From: Marinobacter salarius | Lineage (GTDB): Bacteria > Pseudomonadota > Gammaproteobacteria > Pseudomonadales > Oleiphilaceae | Reading direction: 5' to 3' | Length of the DNA stretch: 64,000 bases | Assembly (NCBI RefSeq): GCF_032922745.1 | Contig: NZ_CP136693.1 | Location: forward strand, 2,790,001 to 2,854,000 | Position numbers and translations under genes: made by a program | Shown: positions 45,107-55,358 of the stretch, piece by piece | Layout of the letters: each line of letters begins with the position of its first letter | How positions within the stretch are numbered: the first letter of the stretch is position 1 | Notes under the pieces: generated by a model | The model's input: only the letters and a program-made list of their open reading frames with translations | The model's database searches: none | What the model was told of the DNA's origin: nothing

Positions 45107-46150
45107 ATGTTGAAGGCATTTCGTTCGCGATGGCAGCGCTGGGTCAACCAGCGGATTCCGCGAGCCGATCAGCGAATATTCGGACAGCGCAATGTTTTTA
45201 TCCTGCCCACGGGTGCCGGGGTGGTGTTTGCCGGTTTACTGTTGATCATGCTGATTACCGGAATTAACTACCAGAACAGCCTGATATACATGCTCACATT
45301 TCTGTTGGGCGCAGTAGTTGTTGCGGCCATGCACCAGACCCACCGCAACCTGTCGGGGCTGGAACTGACACTCATACAGGCCGGTGATGGCTTTGCCGGC
45401 GATACGATACCCTTCCGTTTAAGGGCTGTGTCGCCCCGCCATGACTCGCTGGCGATATCCCTGTTCTGCGATGACAGTCAACTCGAAAACCAGCACGTAC
45501 CAGCCGGGCAGCAGGTGGATATGACCCTGGCCATACCGTCCTATCGTCGTGGCTACCTGCAGCCGGAACGTATCCGCGTGGAAACCCGCTTTCCTTTTGG
45601 CCTTTTCAAGGCCTGGTCCTGGCTGCGGCCGGTCACGTCCGGCATTGTCTATCCAAACCCTCTGGCCGCCCCGGATGTGACCAGCACGGTTCAGGACGGA
45701 GAGGAGCAATCGAAGGCCCGCTCGACGGATGGCAATGACCATGCCGACATTCGGCCCTGGCGTGAGGGGGATCTGAGCCAGAGGGTTCAGTGGAAACGAT
45801 ACGCCCGTACCGGTGAGATGGTGATTACCGATTGGGAAGGTGAACAGGGCAGCCCCTTCTGGCTTGATTACGACGCTTTCAGGGGCGTGGACCGTGAGCT
45901 GCGCCTGGGCTACCTGGCCCATCAGGTGATGGAGCGGGCCCGCAACAACAGCCGGTTCGGGTTGAATCTGCCGGGGCAGGTGATTGAACCGGACACCGGC
46001 GCCGCTCACGCCAATCGGTGCCTCAAGGCGCTGGCCATCTTTGGCCTTGAACAACCCCGGGAGGGAGGGCCCTTACCCCACGGTACCCGTTCTGATGAGG
46101 TGGGGAATCGGTCCTCCAAGTCGCCGGTTATTGGGGAGGGACGGGCATGA
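45107..46150 (+). CDS. DUF58-domain membrane protein
   Basis: A 347-residue protein with two adjacent N-terminal membrane helices (about 32-80). A periplasmic or cytoplasmic beta region follows, then the DUF58 signature (SKARSTDGNDHADIRPWREGDLSQRVQWK, about 200-228, including REGD and the W-K pair). DUF58 proteins occur beside MoxR ATPases and transglutaminases. It overlaps the transglutaminase gene by four bases (ATGA), so the two are translationally coupled. The molecular role is not known. Confidence 0.88.
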   Translation: MLKAFRSRWQRWVNQRIPRADQRIFGQRNVFILPTGAGVVFAGLLLIMLITGINYQNSLIYMLTFLLGAVVVAAMHQTHRNLSGLELTLIQAGDGFAGDTIPFRLRAVSPRHDSLAISLFCDDSQLENQHVPAGQQVDMTLAIPSYRRGYLQPERIRVETRFPFGLFKAWSWLRPVTSGIVYPNPLAAPDVTSTVQDGEEQSKARSTDGNDHADIRPWREGDLSQRVQWKRYARTGEMVITDWEGEQGSPFWLDYDAFRGVDRELRLGYLAHQVMERARNNSRFGLNLPGQVIEPDTGAAHANRCLKALAIFGLEQPREGGPLPHGTRSDEVGNRSSKSPVIGEGRA

Positions 46151-48228
46151 TTCGCAGGTTCCTGAGTAACTCCCGTAGCTCAAGCTCGTTGCAGACTGCG
46201 AATTTGGTATCCGGTCGCGCGTTGATATGGCTGATTGCAGGGTTTGTGTTGTTACTGGTTCCCCAGTGGGATCGATTGCCGATCTGGCTGGTGGCCAGTT
46301 GCGCTGTACTTGCTGGCTGGCGCTGGCTGGCGCAATCCGGGCGGGTCAGGTTACCGGGAAGGTGGATGCGTACCGGGATCATGCTGGTACTGGTGGCTGT
46401 TTATATTGCGACGGTTCAGGGGCGCTTCACGGTTGATACCGCCGCGTCGTTTTTTGTGCTGGCGGTGGGACTTAAGTGGCTTGAAACCCGATCGACTCGG
46501 GATTTCTATGTGCTGTTTTTTATTCTGGTGTACCTGGCAACCGTGAATTTTCTGTTTCATCAGGAAATTCACTGGAGTGTCATTAATATTACCGGCGTTG
46601 CTTTGTTATTGGTTGGGCTGCAGGTGGTCAATGCGCCCGAAATCCCCGGTGCCATAAAAAAGGGATGGCGGCGCTTGGGGCTGATGCTGGTTAAGACCTT
46701 GCCGATTGTAGTACTCCTGTTCGTTTTCTTCCCGCGCATGGCACCGCTCTGGAGTGTGCCGCTGGTCTCAGGGGAAGCTCGAACCGGTATCAGCGACACC
46801 ATGACTCCCGGCGATATTTCCAGCCTCGCCCAGAGCAGTGAGCGAGCCTTTCGCGTCACTTTTGGTGGCGAATTGCCGGCTTACCGGGATCGTTACTGGC
46901 GTGGGCTTATCCTGGATCGCCTGGACGGTGATACCTGGCAACAGGGCTTTGCAAAGCCGTTTCGTCGCCCGGGACGGGTTGCCGTGGACGGCGGCGTGGG
47001 GCCACTGGAGTCCAACCAGTACGACGTGTTGATGGAGCCGACGGACCAGACCTGGGCCTTTGCTCTGGAAGACTCCTTAGCGGTTTCCAACAACGTCAAG
47101 TCGACGGACGAGGGCCTGTTCCGGTTTGACCGGCCGGCTGACAGCGCGGTTCGTTATCGGATGGAGCTGGTCAGGAACCAACCAACGGAGGGCACCAGCG
47201 AGGAGCCCGGTAACCTTCAGCGCTATCTGCAATTACCGCAAAGCGGCAACCCGAGGGCAAGGGTGTTTGGGCAGCAACTGGCAGATCAACATGACAACAA
47301 CCCTCAAGCGGTCGTGCAACAGCTTCTGAACCGCTTTCGGGAGCAGCCCTATTTCTATACCTTGCGCCCACCCGCCATGCCCGTGGACGGCATCGACAGC
47401 CTGTTGTTCGATGAAAAACGGGGATTTTGTGCCCATTACGCGGGCGCCACCACGTTTGTGTTGCGAGCGGCAGGCATTCCGGCGCGCGTTGTGGTCGGGT
47501 ATCAAGGGGGAGAACCTGGAGCCGATGCTGAATACCTGATTGTGCGGCAGTACGATGCCCACGCCTGGGTGGAAGCGTGGTTCCCCGGCCAGGGTTGGGT
47601 GCGGGTGGACCCGACAGCTGCCATTGCTCCCGAGCGTATTGAGTTTGGTCTGCGGGAGGCGGTTGCCGAGGAAGGCTCGTTCCTTGAGAACGACTGGACA
47701 TCGCCACAGCGTTACGGCGATTTGGCGGTGCTGCAGTGGGCCTCCCTGCAACTGGATAAGATCAACTACCACTGGCAGCGGTGGGTTGTCGGTTACCAGG
47801 GTCAGTCGCAGATGGACCTGATGTCGCGTTTGCCCGGTGGGATAGGAATGCGGGAGCTTGGCTATATCACCGCGGGCATTGTGGGTATGGCGCTGTTACT
47901 GGCGGGTTTGGTTACCGCCTGGCAATACCTCCGAGTCGAAAGCAGGGATCCGCTCGGCCGTCTCGTCAGCCGCTGGTACCGGTTGTGTGACCGTTCGGGA
48001 GTGCCGGTACGTCACGGTGAAACGCCCGCCCAACTGGCCTCCAGGCTCGCCCAGGCAAAACCCGCAGCGGCTGGCACGGCAACGGCTTTTGCCCGATTGA
48101 TCAACAAACATTACTATGGCCGGGATTCCGAAACCGGTCATCATGGCGAACTGGCGAAAATGAAGCGATTGCTGGCCACGATGAAACGACAGGCGGATCG
48201 ACCGTCAACCAGTTCATCAAAGGGGTGA
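46147..48228 (+). CDS. TgpA-type membrane transglutaminase (DUF3488 plus transglutaminase-like)
   Basis: A 693-residue protein with about six N-terminal helices (residues 25-190) and a periplasmic transglutaminase-core domain. The catalytic Cys is in KRGFCAHYAGATTFVLRAAG (about 425), His in QYDAHAWVEAWFP (about 467) and Asp in VRVDPTAA (about 482). One more membrane helix (about 575-597) precedes a cytoplasmic C-terminal DUF4129-like tail. It matches TgpA of Pseudomonas aeruginosa, an essential periplasmic transglutaminase. It is paired with the DUF58 gene. Confidence 0.92.
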   Translation: MIRRFLSNSRSSSSLQTANLVSGRALIWLIAGFVLLLVPQWDRLPIWLVASCAVLAGWRWLAQSGRVRLPGRWMRTGIMLVLVAVYIATVQGRFTVDTAASFFVLAVGLKWLETRSTRDFYVLFFILVYLATVNFLFHQEIHWSVINITGVALLLVGLQVVNAPEIPGAIKKGWRRLGLMLVKTLPIVVLLFVFFPRMAPLWSVPLVSGEARTGISDTMTPGDISSLAQSSERAFRVTFGGELPAYRDRYWRGLILDRLDGDTWQQGFAKPFRRPGRVAVDGGVGPLESNQYDVLMEPTDQTWAFALEDSLAVSNNVKSTDEGLFRFDRPADSAVRYRMELVRNQPTEGTSEEPGNLQRYLQLPQSGNPRARVFGQQLADQHDNNPQAVVQQLLNRFREQPYFYTLRPPAMPVDGIDSLLFDEKRGFCAHYAGATTFVLRAAGIPARVVVGYQGGEPGADAEYLIVRQYDAHAWVEAWFPGQGWVRVDPTAAIAPERIEFGLREAVAEEGSFLENDWTSPQRYGDLAVLQWASLQLDKINYHWQRWVVGYQGQSQMDLMSRLPGGIGMRELGYITAGIVGMALLLAGLVTAWQYLRVESRDPLGRLVSRWYRLCDRSGVPVRHGETPAQLASRLAQAKPAAAGTATAFARLINKHYYGRDSETGHHGELAKMKRLLATMKRQADRPSTSSSKG

Positions 48229-48232
48229 ATAC

Positions 48233-49258
48233 GTGAACGCATCCATAGCAACCATGGCATGGCTTGAAGACGCCTGGAGCCGATTGCTCCAACGCATCGC
48301 CGGCAACCGGATGCCCCATGCCCTGATGGTGACGGGCGAGAACGGCGTGGGAAAGCGTCTGTTTGCCAACGCGCTGGCCGGGTTGCTGGTCTGTGAGAAG
48401 GCGGATATGGCCGCGGGGTCCCCTTGTGGCATCTGCAAGCAGTGCGAGTTGGTTGCCGCGGGCACCCATCCGGATATCCGAATTTACGCACCGGAAAAAT
48501 CACGGATGATCAAGATTGATCAGATTCGTGCGCTGTCCGCATTCGCGGTCGGCTCTCCCCAGGTGGCCTCCCGCAAGGTGGCCATTATTGATCGGGCGGA
48601 CCAGTTGAACATCAATTCCGCCAACGCGTTGCTGAAAACCCTGGAAGAACCCGCCGAAGATGTGGTGCTTCTGCTGCTGCAGGAGAGTGGCAGGCCGGTA
48701 TTGCCGACGATCCGTTCCCGCTGCCAGAGTTTGCTGATCGCCACGCCGGACGGGGATCAGGCTGCTGGCTGGCTGGCGACGGCGGTCAAAGCGATGGATG
48801 GCGACAACAGACCAACGCCGGAGCAATGCGCTAAGGCGCTGGTACTTGCAGCCAATGCGCCGCGGCTGGCCCTGGAATATGCTACCGGAGAGTTTATTAG
48901 CCTGCGGGATGAGGCATTGGACAACTTCCGCCATTTCATGAAGGGTCAGCTCACTCTTTCCGAGGCTGCAAAGCCGTTCAAGGCAATGGGGCTTGAAAGT
49001 GCTCTATGGCTATTTGAAGGCTGGGCCGGTGACCTGGCCCGCATCAGTGCCGGCGGTCAGCCAAGGGATGCGGAAGCGGCAGACATGTTAACGTTCCTTG
49101 CCAGAAACAATCCTTCCTGGCGGGCCCATGAGCTCCTGGATGCGATCCACGAGTCCAGGTCCGCCGGCGTTTACAACGTGAACCCCGAGTTGGAAGCGGG
49201 CCGTTTGCTGATTGCATGGCAGAAACTCATGCCGCGCCGCAGACCAGCTACGGGATAA
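48233..49258 (+). CDS. holB: DNA polymerase III subunit delta prime
   Basis: A 341-residue clamp-loader subunit starting at GTG. It shows a P-loop-like GENGVGKR (about 36-43), zinc-type cysteines in CEKADMAAGSPCGICKQC, and the SRC motif IRSRCQ (about 163). It opens the beta clamp together with tau and delta. It is followed by a PilZ gene as in many gammaproteobacteria (holB-pilZ). The preceding transglutaminase gene ends four bases upstream. Confidence 0.92.
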   Translation: MNASIATMAWLEDAWSRLLQRIAGNRMPHALMVTGENGVGKRLFANALAGLLVCEKADMAAGSPCGICKQCELVAAGTHPDIRIYAPEKSRMIKIDQIRALSAFAVGSPQVASRKVAIIDRADQLNINSANALLKTLEEPAEDVVLLLLQESGRPVLPTIRSRCQSLLIATPDGDQAAGWLATAVKAMDGDNRPTPEQCAKALVLAANAPRLALEYATGEFISLRDEALDNFRHFMKGQLTLSEAAKPFKAMGLESALWLFEGWAGDLARISAGGQPRDAEAADMLTFLARNNPSWRAHELLDAIHESRSAGVYNVNPELEAGRLLIAWQKLMPRRRPATG

Positions 49259-49404
49259 ACGGAGCGGCCAAGGGCGCGGCAGGATAGGGCAGTGATTAAC
49301 AACTACTGCTATGATTGCGGAATATCAGGAGTTTATTGACTCCGGTTGCTATTAATCCGGTTGCTATCGATACAGAGCGATCAATACAGAGAAAGGTGTT
49401 TACT

Positions 49405-49755
49405 ATGGGGCCTGGTTTTGGCGCACGCAGTGGCATTCTCACGCTGACCATCAAGGACAAGGCGGTACTCTACGCCGCCTACATGCCTTATATCCGGCAG
49501 GGCGGGTTGTTTATTCCCACGCAAAAACAGTATCAATTGGGCGATGAAGTGTTCCTGTTGCTCAACCTGATGGATGAGCCGGAAAAAATCCCCGTGGCGG
49601 GCAAGGTGATCTGGATTACCCCGAAGGGTGCCCAGGGCAACCGTGCAGCGGGCATTGGTGTGCAGTTCGATGGTGAAGACGAAACCGCGCGTACCAAAAT
49701 CGAGTCCTACCTGGCGGGTTCATTGAGCTCGGATCGACCCACCCACACGATGTAA
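49405..49755 (+). CDS. pilZ: PilZ-domain protein of the type IV pilus
   Basis: A 116-residue protein starting GPGFGARSGILTLTIKDKAVLY, the signature of the true PilZ protein. It continues through the FIPT and VFLLLNLMDEPEKIPVAGKVIWITPKG strands to GIGVQF. Family members of this type lack the RxxxR c-di-GMP motif, and none is visible here. It is needed for type IV pilus biogenesis through PilB and FimX. The start at 49405 is chosen over a far-upstream in-frame start because AAGG lies about 10 bases upstream and the length then matches the family. Confidence 0.9.
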   Translation: MGPGFGARSGILTLTIKDKAVLYAAYMPYIRQGGLFIPTQKQYQLGDEVFLLLNLMDEPEKIPVAGKVIWITPKGAQGNRAAGIGVQFDGEDETARTKIESYLAGSLSSDRPTHTM

Positions 49756-49763
49756 GCGCTTCA

Positions 49764-50681
49764 ATGAATGACACCATTCTGGATACCCCGCCTGATACAA
49801 CAATGACGTGTCGGGAAATCAACTGGTCCCTTAAACACATCGACCTGGCTGGCCTGCACTGGCCCGCTGCCAAAGCCTCGGAAACCTGGCCGGTGCTGAT
49901 GATCCACGGCTGGCTGGACAACGCCCTCTCTTTTGCCAGATTAGCCCCGGCGTTGTCAGGCAATCGCGATGTCTACTCCCTCGATATGGCCGGGCACGGG
50001 CGTTCCGGACACCGACCTGAAGGCCAAGGTTACCAGTTGATGGATTACGTGGCGGACCTGGCGGAACTGGTTGAGACCCACTTCAAAGACTCGCCGGGAG
50101 GGCAGGTTGACCTGGTGGGCCATTCACTCGGCGGGATTGTCAGTGTGCTATACGCAGCGGCGTTTCCGGAACGGGTGCACCGGTTGGTCATGATCGACAG
50201 CATAGGGCCGATCAGCCGTAAACCGGATGAGGTGATCGAGCAGATGCGCAAGTCAATCATCAAACGAATGACGGGTTCCGGAAAAGCGGTCGTATACCCT
50301 GATATAGAGTTGGCAGCCAAGGCTCGGGAAGGCGGTATGATCCCCTTGTCGCCGGAAGCTGCGAGGATGCTGGTGGCGCGTAGCATGAAATCCTCCGGAG
50401 AGGGTTTTGTATGGCAAACCGATCCGCGTTTGCGTCACCCTTCGATGATGATGATGGACGAAGCGCAAGTGAGCGCTTGCCTGAAGAAAGTGGTCACGCC
50501 AACGCGTTTCCTGCGTGCGACGCAGGGGCTTCTGGCCAGCCGCCCCGAGCTCGATTCACGCTTGGATGCCATCGCGAACCTGGATGTGGTGGCCGTGCCC
50601 GGAGGCCACCATTGCCACCTGGACGGGGATGTTGAGCCCGTCATTGATGCAGTCAGAGGCTTTTTAGACGATGCAGAATAA
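49764..50681 (+). CDS. Alpha/beta hydrolase
   Basis: A 305-residue alpha/beta hydrolase with oxyanion HGWLDN, nucleophile elbow GHSLGG (Ser about 120) and a late HHCHLDGD bearing the catalytic His. It resembles esterase/epoxide-hydrolase-type enzymes of undefined substrate. It follows pilZ by eight bases and overlaps the DUF4892 gene by 11 bases, so it is the first of three closely packed genes. Confidence 0.88.
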   Translation: MNDTILDTPPDTTMTCREINWSLKHIDLAGLHWPAAKASETWPVLMIHGWLDNALSFARLAPALSGNRDVYSLDMAGHGRSGHRPEGQGYQLMDYVADLAELVETHFKDSPGGQVDLVGHSLGGIVSVLYAAAFPERVHRLVMIDSIGPISRKPDEVIEQMRKSIIKRMTGSGKAVVYPDIELAAKAREGGMIPLSPEAARMLVARSMKSSGEGFVWQTDPRLRHPSMMMMDEAQVSACLKKVVTPTRFLRATQGLLASRPELDSRLDAIANLDVVAVPGGHHCHLDGDVEPVIDAVRGFLDDAE

Positions 50682-51573
50682 GCGCTTGTCGCAGTCAGTA
50701 GTGTGGGTTGCCGCCATGTTCATGGGGTTTTCGACCATGGTGTCGGCGCAAATGCCACCGCCGGAACCGTTTCCGGAGGCGCGCCTTGATCAGGAAATCA
50801 GCATCAAGTCGCCGGGGCACCTGGTGTTGTTCAGCCCGGTTCGTGAGGTGAACAACGAGATCCGTTCCGCGTCCATGGCCCGGCTCCCGGTCAAGGGCGT
50901 CGGGCAGTTGTATGAAGTCCAGGGTGGCGCCAACCGTGAAGAGGCTCGCGATCACTATCTAAGGGAATTGCAGGCCCGTGGCGCCCAGATATTGTTTGAA
51001 TGTTCCGGAAGGAATTGCGGGCGCAGTAACGTCTGGGCCAACCAGATTTTCGATCAATCCAGTCTCTATGGGCGGGACAACAATCAGGACTATCTTGTTG
51101 CCGGTTCGGTCGATGAGAACGGCCAGCCGTGGCTGACGCTGGTGTATACGGTTACCCGCGCCAACCAGCGTCAGTTTGTCTGGGTTGAGCATTTGGTCGC
51201 CCCTCAGGGAACCGATATTCCCGGCATGGGCAACGAAAGCGCCAGAATCAAGGGGCCGGTAATTGTGCCCTGGCAGGGTGGCATCACCTACCGCTTTGAG
51301 TGGAGCGGTGCCGACCGGCGCATCATCAATGACTGGGCTGGCGAAGCTGAAGCCCGAGTAGTGCTGACGGCCTATTCCCAGCTCAAGGATAATGAAACCC
51401 TGGAAGCGTCTATGGAACGGGCAGAGGCCGCAGCGCAGTCACTTTCTCAGGTATTGGCCAAAAGTGGTGTTTCCGAAAGCCGCCAGATGATCATTACGGT
51501 TGGCCCCACGGTTGTGATACCAAATCCCGACCGTCAAGGTGACCGGGTTGAAGTGATGGTGATTACGAAGTGA
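50671..51573 (+). CDS. DUF4892 periplasmic protein
   Basis: A 300-residue protein with a signal peptide (MQNKRLSQSVVWV to VSA, cut near residue 26) and the DUF4892 body: SVREVNNEIRS-like start and FECSGRNCGRSNVWANQIF with two cysteines. It ends in an OmpA-like strand VEVMVITK. Its function is unknown and it occurs beside patatin-type genes. It overlaps the hydrolase upstream and the patatin gene downstream. Confidence 0.85.
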   Translation: MQNKRLSQSVVWVAAMFMGFSTMVSAQMPPPEPFPEARLDQEISIKSPGHLVLFSPVREVNNEIRSASMARLPVKGVGQLYEVQGGANREEARDHYLRELQARGAQILFECSGRNCGRSNVWANQIFDQSSLYGRDNNQDYLVAGSVDENGQPWLTLVYTVTRANQRQFVWVEHLVAPQGTDIPGMGNESARIKGPVIVPWQGGITYRFEWSGADRRIINDWAGEAEARVVLTAYSQLKDNETLEASMERAEAAAQSLSQVLAKSGVSESRQMIITVGPTVVIPNPDRQGDRVEVMVITK

Positions 51574-52784
51574 TGGGGATGAACGGGCCATCCGAGACCG
51601 AGCTTCAGGATGAAGAGCAGAAGCCAGCAGACGATATCTCTCAGATTGTCACGAGCACCGGTATATCCGCTGCTCAGTCGACGTCCGAGAAAGGCGATCC
51701 CCGGCCGACGGCTCCCGGCAAGGGCAAGACCGTAGCGCTGACTCTTGGCAGTGGCGGGGCCAGGGGCTACGCCCATATAGGCGCGATTGAGATATTGGTG
51801 GAAAGGGGCTACGACATTGTCGCTATTTCCGGCTGTTCCATGGGAGCCTTGATCGGGGGCGTGTTTGCAGCCGGCAAGATGAAGGATTACAAGGACTGGG
51901 TAACCGGTCTGGGTCAGTTCGATGTGCTGAAGCTGCTGGATGTGACTTTTAGCTCCGTCGGCGCCATTCGTGGAGAAAAGATATTCTCCGTGGTGCGGGA
52001 AATGATTGGGAATACCCGAATTGAAGACCTTCCGATCGCCTATACGGCTGTGGCGACGGATCTCCTTGCCCATAAGGAAATCTGGTTTCAGGAAGGGCCG
52101 CTGGATCAGGCCATCCGGGCGTCGGTTGCCATACCCAGTGTGGTGACGCCTCTGGTGTTGAATGGCCGCGTGCTGGTGGACGGCGCCTTGCTCAATCCAC
52201 TGCCGATCATTCCGACCATTTCCTCCCATGCCGATATGATTGTGGCCGTAAACCTCAGTGGCGAAGATGACCGCGGGCGGCGATTGCCGGATGCGGCGTT
52301 TGCAAACCCTGACGACGATGATACCGAGGAATGGGTCGAAAAAATCCGTGACAAGGCCTCCCGCTGGTTTGACTGGGATGCCCTGAAGACCTTCAGTACC
52401 AAGAAAGAGGGTGGTTCGTCGGCTTCACCGGAAGAGAAAATCAGCAAGGCGGTGGCGAAGAACGAGCACAATAAAAAGACGCCCGCGATAAAATCGGAAC
52501 CGAAGAAACATCAGGATGATCACGAGACGATTGACTGGGATAAGCTGGGTATTGGTAAGTTCGATGTCATGAACCTGACCGTCGAAACCATGCAAAGCGC
52601 CTTGGTACAATACAAGATCGCTGGGTATCCACCCGATTTGCTGGTGAACATTCCCAAGAACGCCAGCCGCAGCTATGACTACCACAAGGCACCGGAACTG
52701 ATTCAGCTTGGACGGGAACGCATGGCCGCCGCGTTGGACAGATATGAAGAGAATCAGAACAGCTCTGGCCCGATGGCGATATGA
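51573..52784 (+). CDS. Patatin-like phospholipase (RssA type)
   Basis: A patatin-family protein of about 403 residues. The oxyanion loop is GSGGARGYAHIGA (about 54-66), the nucleophile elbow is GCSMGA, and the dyad aspartate is in VDGALLNPLP. A charged, probably disordered insert (about 240-315) separates it from a conserved C-terminal helix. The start is ambiguous: the TGATG overlap favours 51573, but a GAAG site fits the ATG at 51579 better. It is likely a cytoplasmic acyl hydrolase. Confidence 0.85.
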   Translation: MGMNGPSETELQDEEQKPADDISQIVTSTGISAAQSTSEKGDPRPTAPGKGKTVALTLGSGGARGYAHIGAIEILVERGYDIVAISGCSMGALIGGVFAAGKMKDYKDWVTGLGQFDVLKLLDVTFSSVGAIRGEKIFSVVREMIGNTRIEDLPIAYTAVATDLLAHKEIWFQEGPLDQAIRASVAIPSVVTPLVLNGRVLVDGALLNPLPIIPTISSHADMIVAVNLSGEDDRGRRLPDAAFANPDDDDTEEWVEKIRDKASRWFDWDALKTFSTKKEGGSSASPEEKISKAVAKNEHNKKTPAIKSEPKKHQDDHETIDWDKLGIGKFDVMNLTVETMQSALVQYKIAGYPPDLLVNIPKNASRSYDYHKAPELIQLGRERMAAALDRYEENQNSSGPMAI

Positions 52785-52878
52785 CCTCTAAACCGCAATT
52801 GCGGCGGTGGGCTGCAGCCTGTGCCGGAAAGAGCGTATAATTTGGCGCCTTGATCATTTCCGAACAGGACGAGAGTGC

Positions 52879-53763
52879 GTGAGTAACCCCATTGATGACC
52901 TGCATACCGTCAGAGACTACCTGAGGTACGTTTCTTCTCGCTTTGCCGATTCGCCGCTTTATTTTGGCCACGGCACGGACAACGTGTGGGATGAGTCTGT
53001 CCAACTGGTTATGCGCAGCCTCCATTTGCCTCTGGAAAACAATACCCTGTTCCTGGATGCGCGGCTGACCCGTGAAGAACGTGCGCTGATCCTCGATCGC
53101 ATGCAACGCCGTATTGACGACAGGGTTCCTTTGGCTTATCTGTTGGGTGAAGCCTGGTTTATGGGGCTGCCATTTCATGTGGATGAACGCGTGCTGGTAC
53201 CGCGCTCACCACTGGGAGAGCTGATTCAAGGCGGGTTGCAACCCTGGCTGGGCAACAAACCCGTGGGCAGGATTCTGGACTTGTGCACTGGCAGTGGTTG
53301 TATTGGCATTGCAGCCGCGAGCGTATTCGAGGATGCCGAGGTGGACCTTGCGGATATCTCTACCGACGCCCTCGACGTGGCGGCGGTCAACATCGACTAC
53401 CACGAGGTCGGTGACCGGGTAAGCACGGTACGGTCCGATGTGTTTGATGGGCTTGAAGGTCGATACGATGTCATCCTCAGCAATCCTCCCTATGTGGACG
53501 CCGACGACATCGCAGACATGCCGGCGGAGTATGGCCATGAGCCGGAACTTGGCCTTGCTGCCGGGGGAGATGGGCTGGACATCGCTCATCGGATACTCGC
53601 GAGGGCAGCCGACTACCTGAACCCCGGCGGCCTCTTGATTGTTGAGGTCGGGAATAGCTGGGTGGCGTTGCAGGAAGCCTATCCGGATATGCCGTTTACC
53701 TGGCTGGAATTTGAGAATGGCGGCGACGGTGTGTTTCTGTTGACTGCTGAAGACCTACATTAA
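52879..53763 (+). CDS. prmB: Ribosomal protein uL3 N5-glutamine methyltransferase
   Basis: A 294-residue class I methyltransferase with the SAM-binding motif [14 protein letters not shown] (about 136-149) and the catalytic NPPY (about 203-206). It modifies a glutamine of ribosomal protein L3 and lies next to aroC, the usual order for prmB. The GTG at 52879 ([13 protein letters not shown]) has AGGACGAGAG upstream and gives the family length. An in-frame ATG at 52807 would add an unlikely basic extension. Confidence 0.93.
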   Translation: MSNPIDDLHTVRDYLRYVSSRFADSPLYFGHGTDNVWDESVQLVMRSLHLPLENNTLFLDARLTREERALILDRMQRRIDDRVPLAYLLGEAWFMGLPFHVDERVLVPRSPLGELIQGGLQPWLGNKPVGRILDLCTGSGCIGIAAASVFEDAEVDLADISTDALDVAAVNIDYHEVGDRVSTVRSDVFDGLEGRYDVILSNPPYVDADDIADMPAEYGHEPELGLAAGGDGLDIAHRILARAADYLNPGGLLIVEVGNSWVALQEAYPDMPFTWLEFENGGDGVFLLTAEDLH

Positions 53764-53787
53764 ATACCCTGGATAAGATACTGAATC

Positions 53788-54882
53788 ATGTCGGGAAATA
53801 GCTTCGGAAAATTGTTTACGGTGACCAGCTTTGGTGAGAGCCACGGGGCTGCGCTCGGGTGCATTATTGATGGTTGCCCTCCGGGGCTTGAGCTGTCCGA
53901 GGCTGATATGCAGCGGGATCTGGACCGCCGTAAGCCCGGCACTTCGCGTCATACCACCCAGCGCCGGGAAGCGGACGAAGTGAAGATCCTCTCGGGGGTG
54001 TTCGAAGGCAAGACCACCGGCACCCCCATCGGGCTGGTGATCGAGAATACCGATCAGCGCTCAAAGGATTATTCGAAGATCGCGGAGCAGTTCCGTCCTG
54101 CCCACGCCGACTATACCTACATGCACAAGTACGGTGTTCGGGATTATCGGGGTGGAGGTCGATCTTCTGCGCGCGAGACAGCGATGCGGGTCGCCGCCGG
54201 TGCCGTCGCGCGGAAGTTTCTGGAGCAGCGTCTTGGCATCACGATCCGGGGATATCTCTCCCAGTTGGGACCAATCCGCATTGAGAAGATCGATTGGGAT
54301 CAGGTTCACCAGAATCCGTTTTTCTGCCCGGATGCCGATAAGGTGCCGGAGATGGAAGCCTATATGGATGCCCTGCGCAAAGAGGGCAATTCCATCGGTG
54401 CGCGTATCAATGTGGTCGCGGAGGGCGTTCCTCCCGGCTTGGGTGAGCCGATTTTCGATCGACTGGACGCGGACCTGGCTCATGCGTTGATGAGCATTAA
54501 CGCGGTGAAGGGCGTTGAGATTGGTGCCGGCTTTGGGTGTGTTGACCAGAAAGGCACGGAGCACCGGGATGAGTTAACCCCGGAAGGGTTCCTGTCGAAC
54601 CATGCTGGTGGTGTTCTCGGCGGCATTTCGTCGGGGCAGCCGATCCTGGCCAGTATTGCGTTGAAACCGACGTCCAGTTTGCGGTTGCCGGGGCGGAGCA
54701 TTGATGTTCACGGTGATCCCGTGGAGGTGATTACCACGGGGCGGCATGATCCCTGTGTGGGCATTCGTGCGACGCCGATTGCGGAGGCGATGATGGCCAT
54801 TGTGTTGATGGATCATTATCTGCGCCATCGTGGTCAGAATGGGGATGTCTCGGTCTCTACCCCGAACATAGGCCAACTCTGA
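53788..54882 (+). CDS. aroC: Chorismate synthase
   Basis: A 364-residue FMN-dependent enzyme with the signature [19 protein letters not shown], the central [23 protein letters not shown] and the conserved [12 protein letters not shown]. It makes chorismate for aromatic amino acids and, with PabB, folate. It follows prmB by 24 bases. It is the last recognisable core gene before the accessory region. Confidence 0.97.
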   Translation: MSGNSFGKLFTVTSFGESHGAALGCIIDGCPPGLELSEADMQRDLDRRKPGTSRHTTQRREADEVKILSGVFEGKTTGTPIGLVIENTDQRSKDYSKIAEQFRPAHADYTYMHKYGVRDYRGGGRSSARETAMRVAAGAVARKFLEQRLGITIRGYLSQLGPIRIEKIDWDQVHQNPFFCPDADKVPEMEAYMDALRKEGNSIGARINVVAEGVPPGLGEPIFDRLDADLAHALMSINAVKGVEIGAGFGCVDQKGTEHRDELTPEGFLSNHAGGVLGGISSGQPILASIALKPTSSLRLPGRSIDVHGDPVEVITTGRHDPCVGIRATPIAEAMMAIVLMDHYLRHRGQNGDVSVSTPNIGQL

Positions 54883-54904
54883 CCCCAGCCGCATACACCG
54901 GTAG

Positions 54905-54932
54905 GTCGGATTAGGCGAAGCCGTAATCCGAC
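54905..54932. repeat. REP-like palindrome
   Basis: GTCGGATTA and TAATCCGAC flank GGC-GAA-GCC with one bulged G, forming a 12-bp stem after aroC. This GTCGGATTA type resembles repetitive extragenic palindromes of many gammaproteobacteria. Confidence 0.65.
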
Positions 54933-54974
54933 ATTTATCAGATCGTATCAACTCGACTGATAGTACGGTGCACA

Positions 54975-55079
54975 CCACAGCAAGCAAGGCCTCTCAAAAC
55001 TCGCCGCAAGTACGTCCATGTAGGCTCGGTCGGGCCATCCCTGGCCCTCCACGGTTTTGAGAGGCCCTGCTTGCTGTGG
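54975..55079. repeat. 26-bp near-perfect inverted repeat enclosing a 53-base spacer
   Basis: Left arm 54975-55000 and right arm 55054-55079 are reverse complements at 25 of 26 positions. The spacer contains its own hairpin, GGGCCATCCCTGGCCC. The element sits at the junction between aroC and the cassette region. It could be a dispersed Marinobacter repeat, a bidirectional terminator or a boundary of past integration. Confidence 0.8.
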
Positions 55080-55338
55080 CGGTCGGTCTTCTGTGATATC
55101 TCATGGTTTTAGTACTCCAGTAACATGTAACATTTTCTCAAGTGCCTGTTTTTACGAGAAATCAGTAAAGTGACACTTTTTGGTGTTTTCCGAGTAATTT
55201 TGAGCTCATTGTAACCTTTCAAGATTCAGGAATCGCGTTGAATATCGTGGGACGGCAGGAGGTTGCCAAACAACTTTTAGGTGGCTGTTCATACCCGGCA
55301 GGGGGAAAATTCTCCAAGAGCTTAAACGCGTTCGTAAG

Positions 55339-55358
55339 GGTCGCAAAGCGAACGTTCA
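55339..55358 (+). repeat. Dispersed 20-base repeat, copy 1
   Basis: GGTCGCAAAGCGAACGTTCA. It shares the GGTCGCAAAGCG core with copies at 56569, 59979 and, with changes, 56604 and 61223, all in the same orientation and all between genes. Confidence 0.7.
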
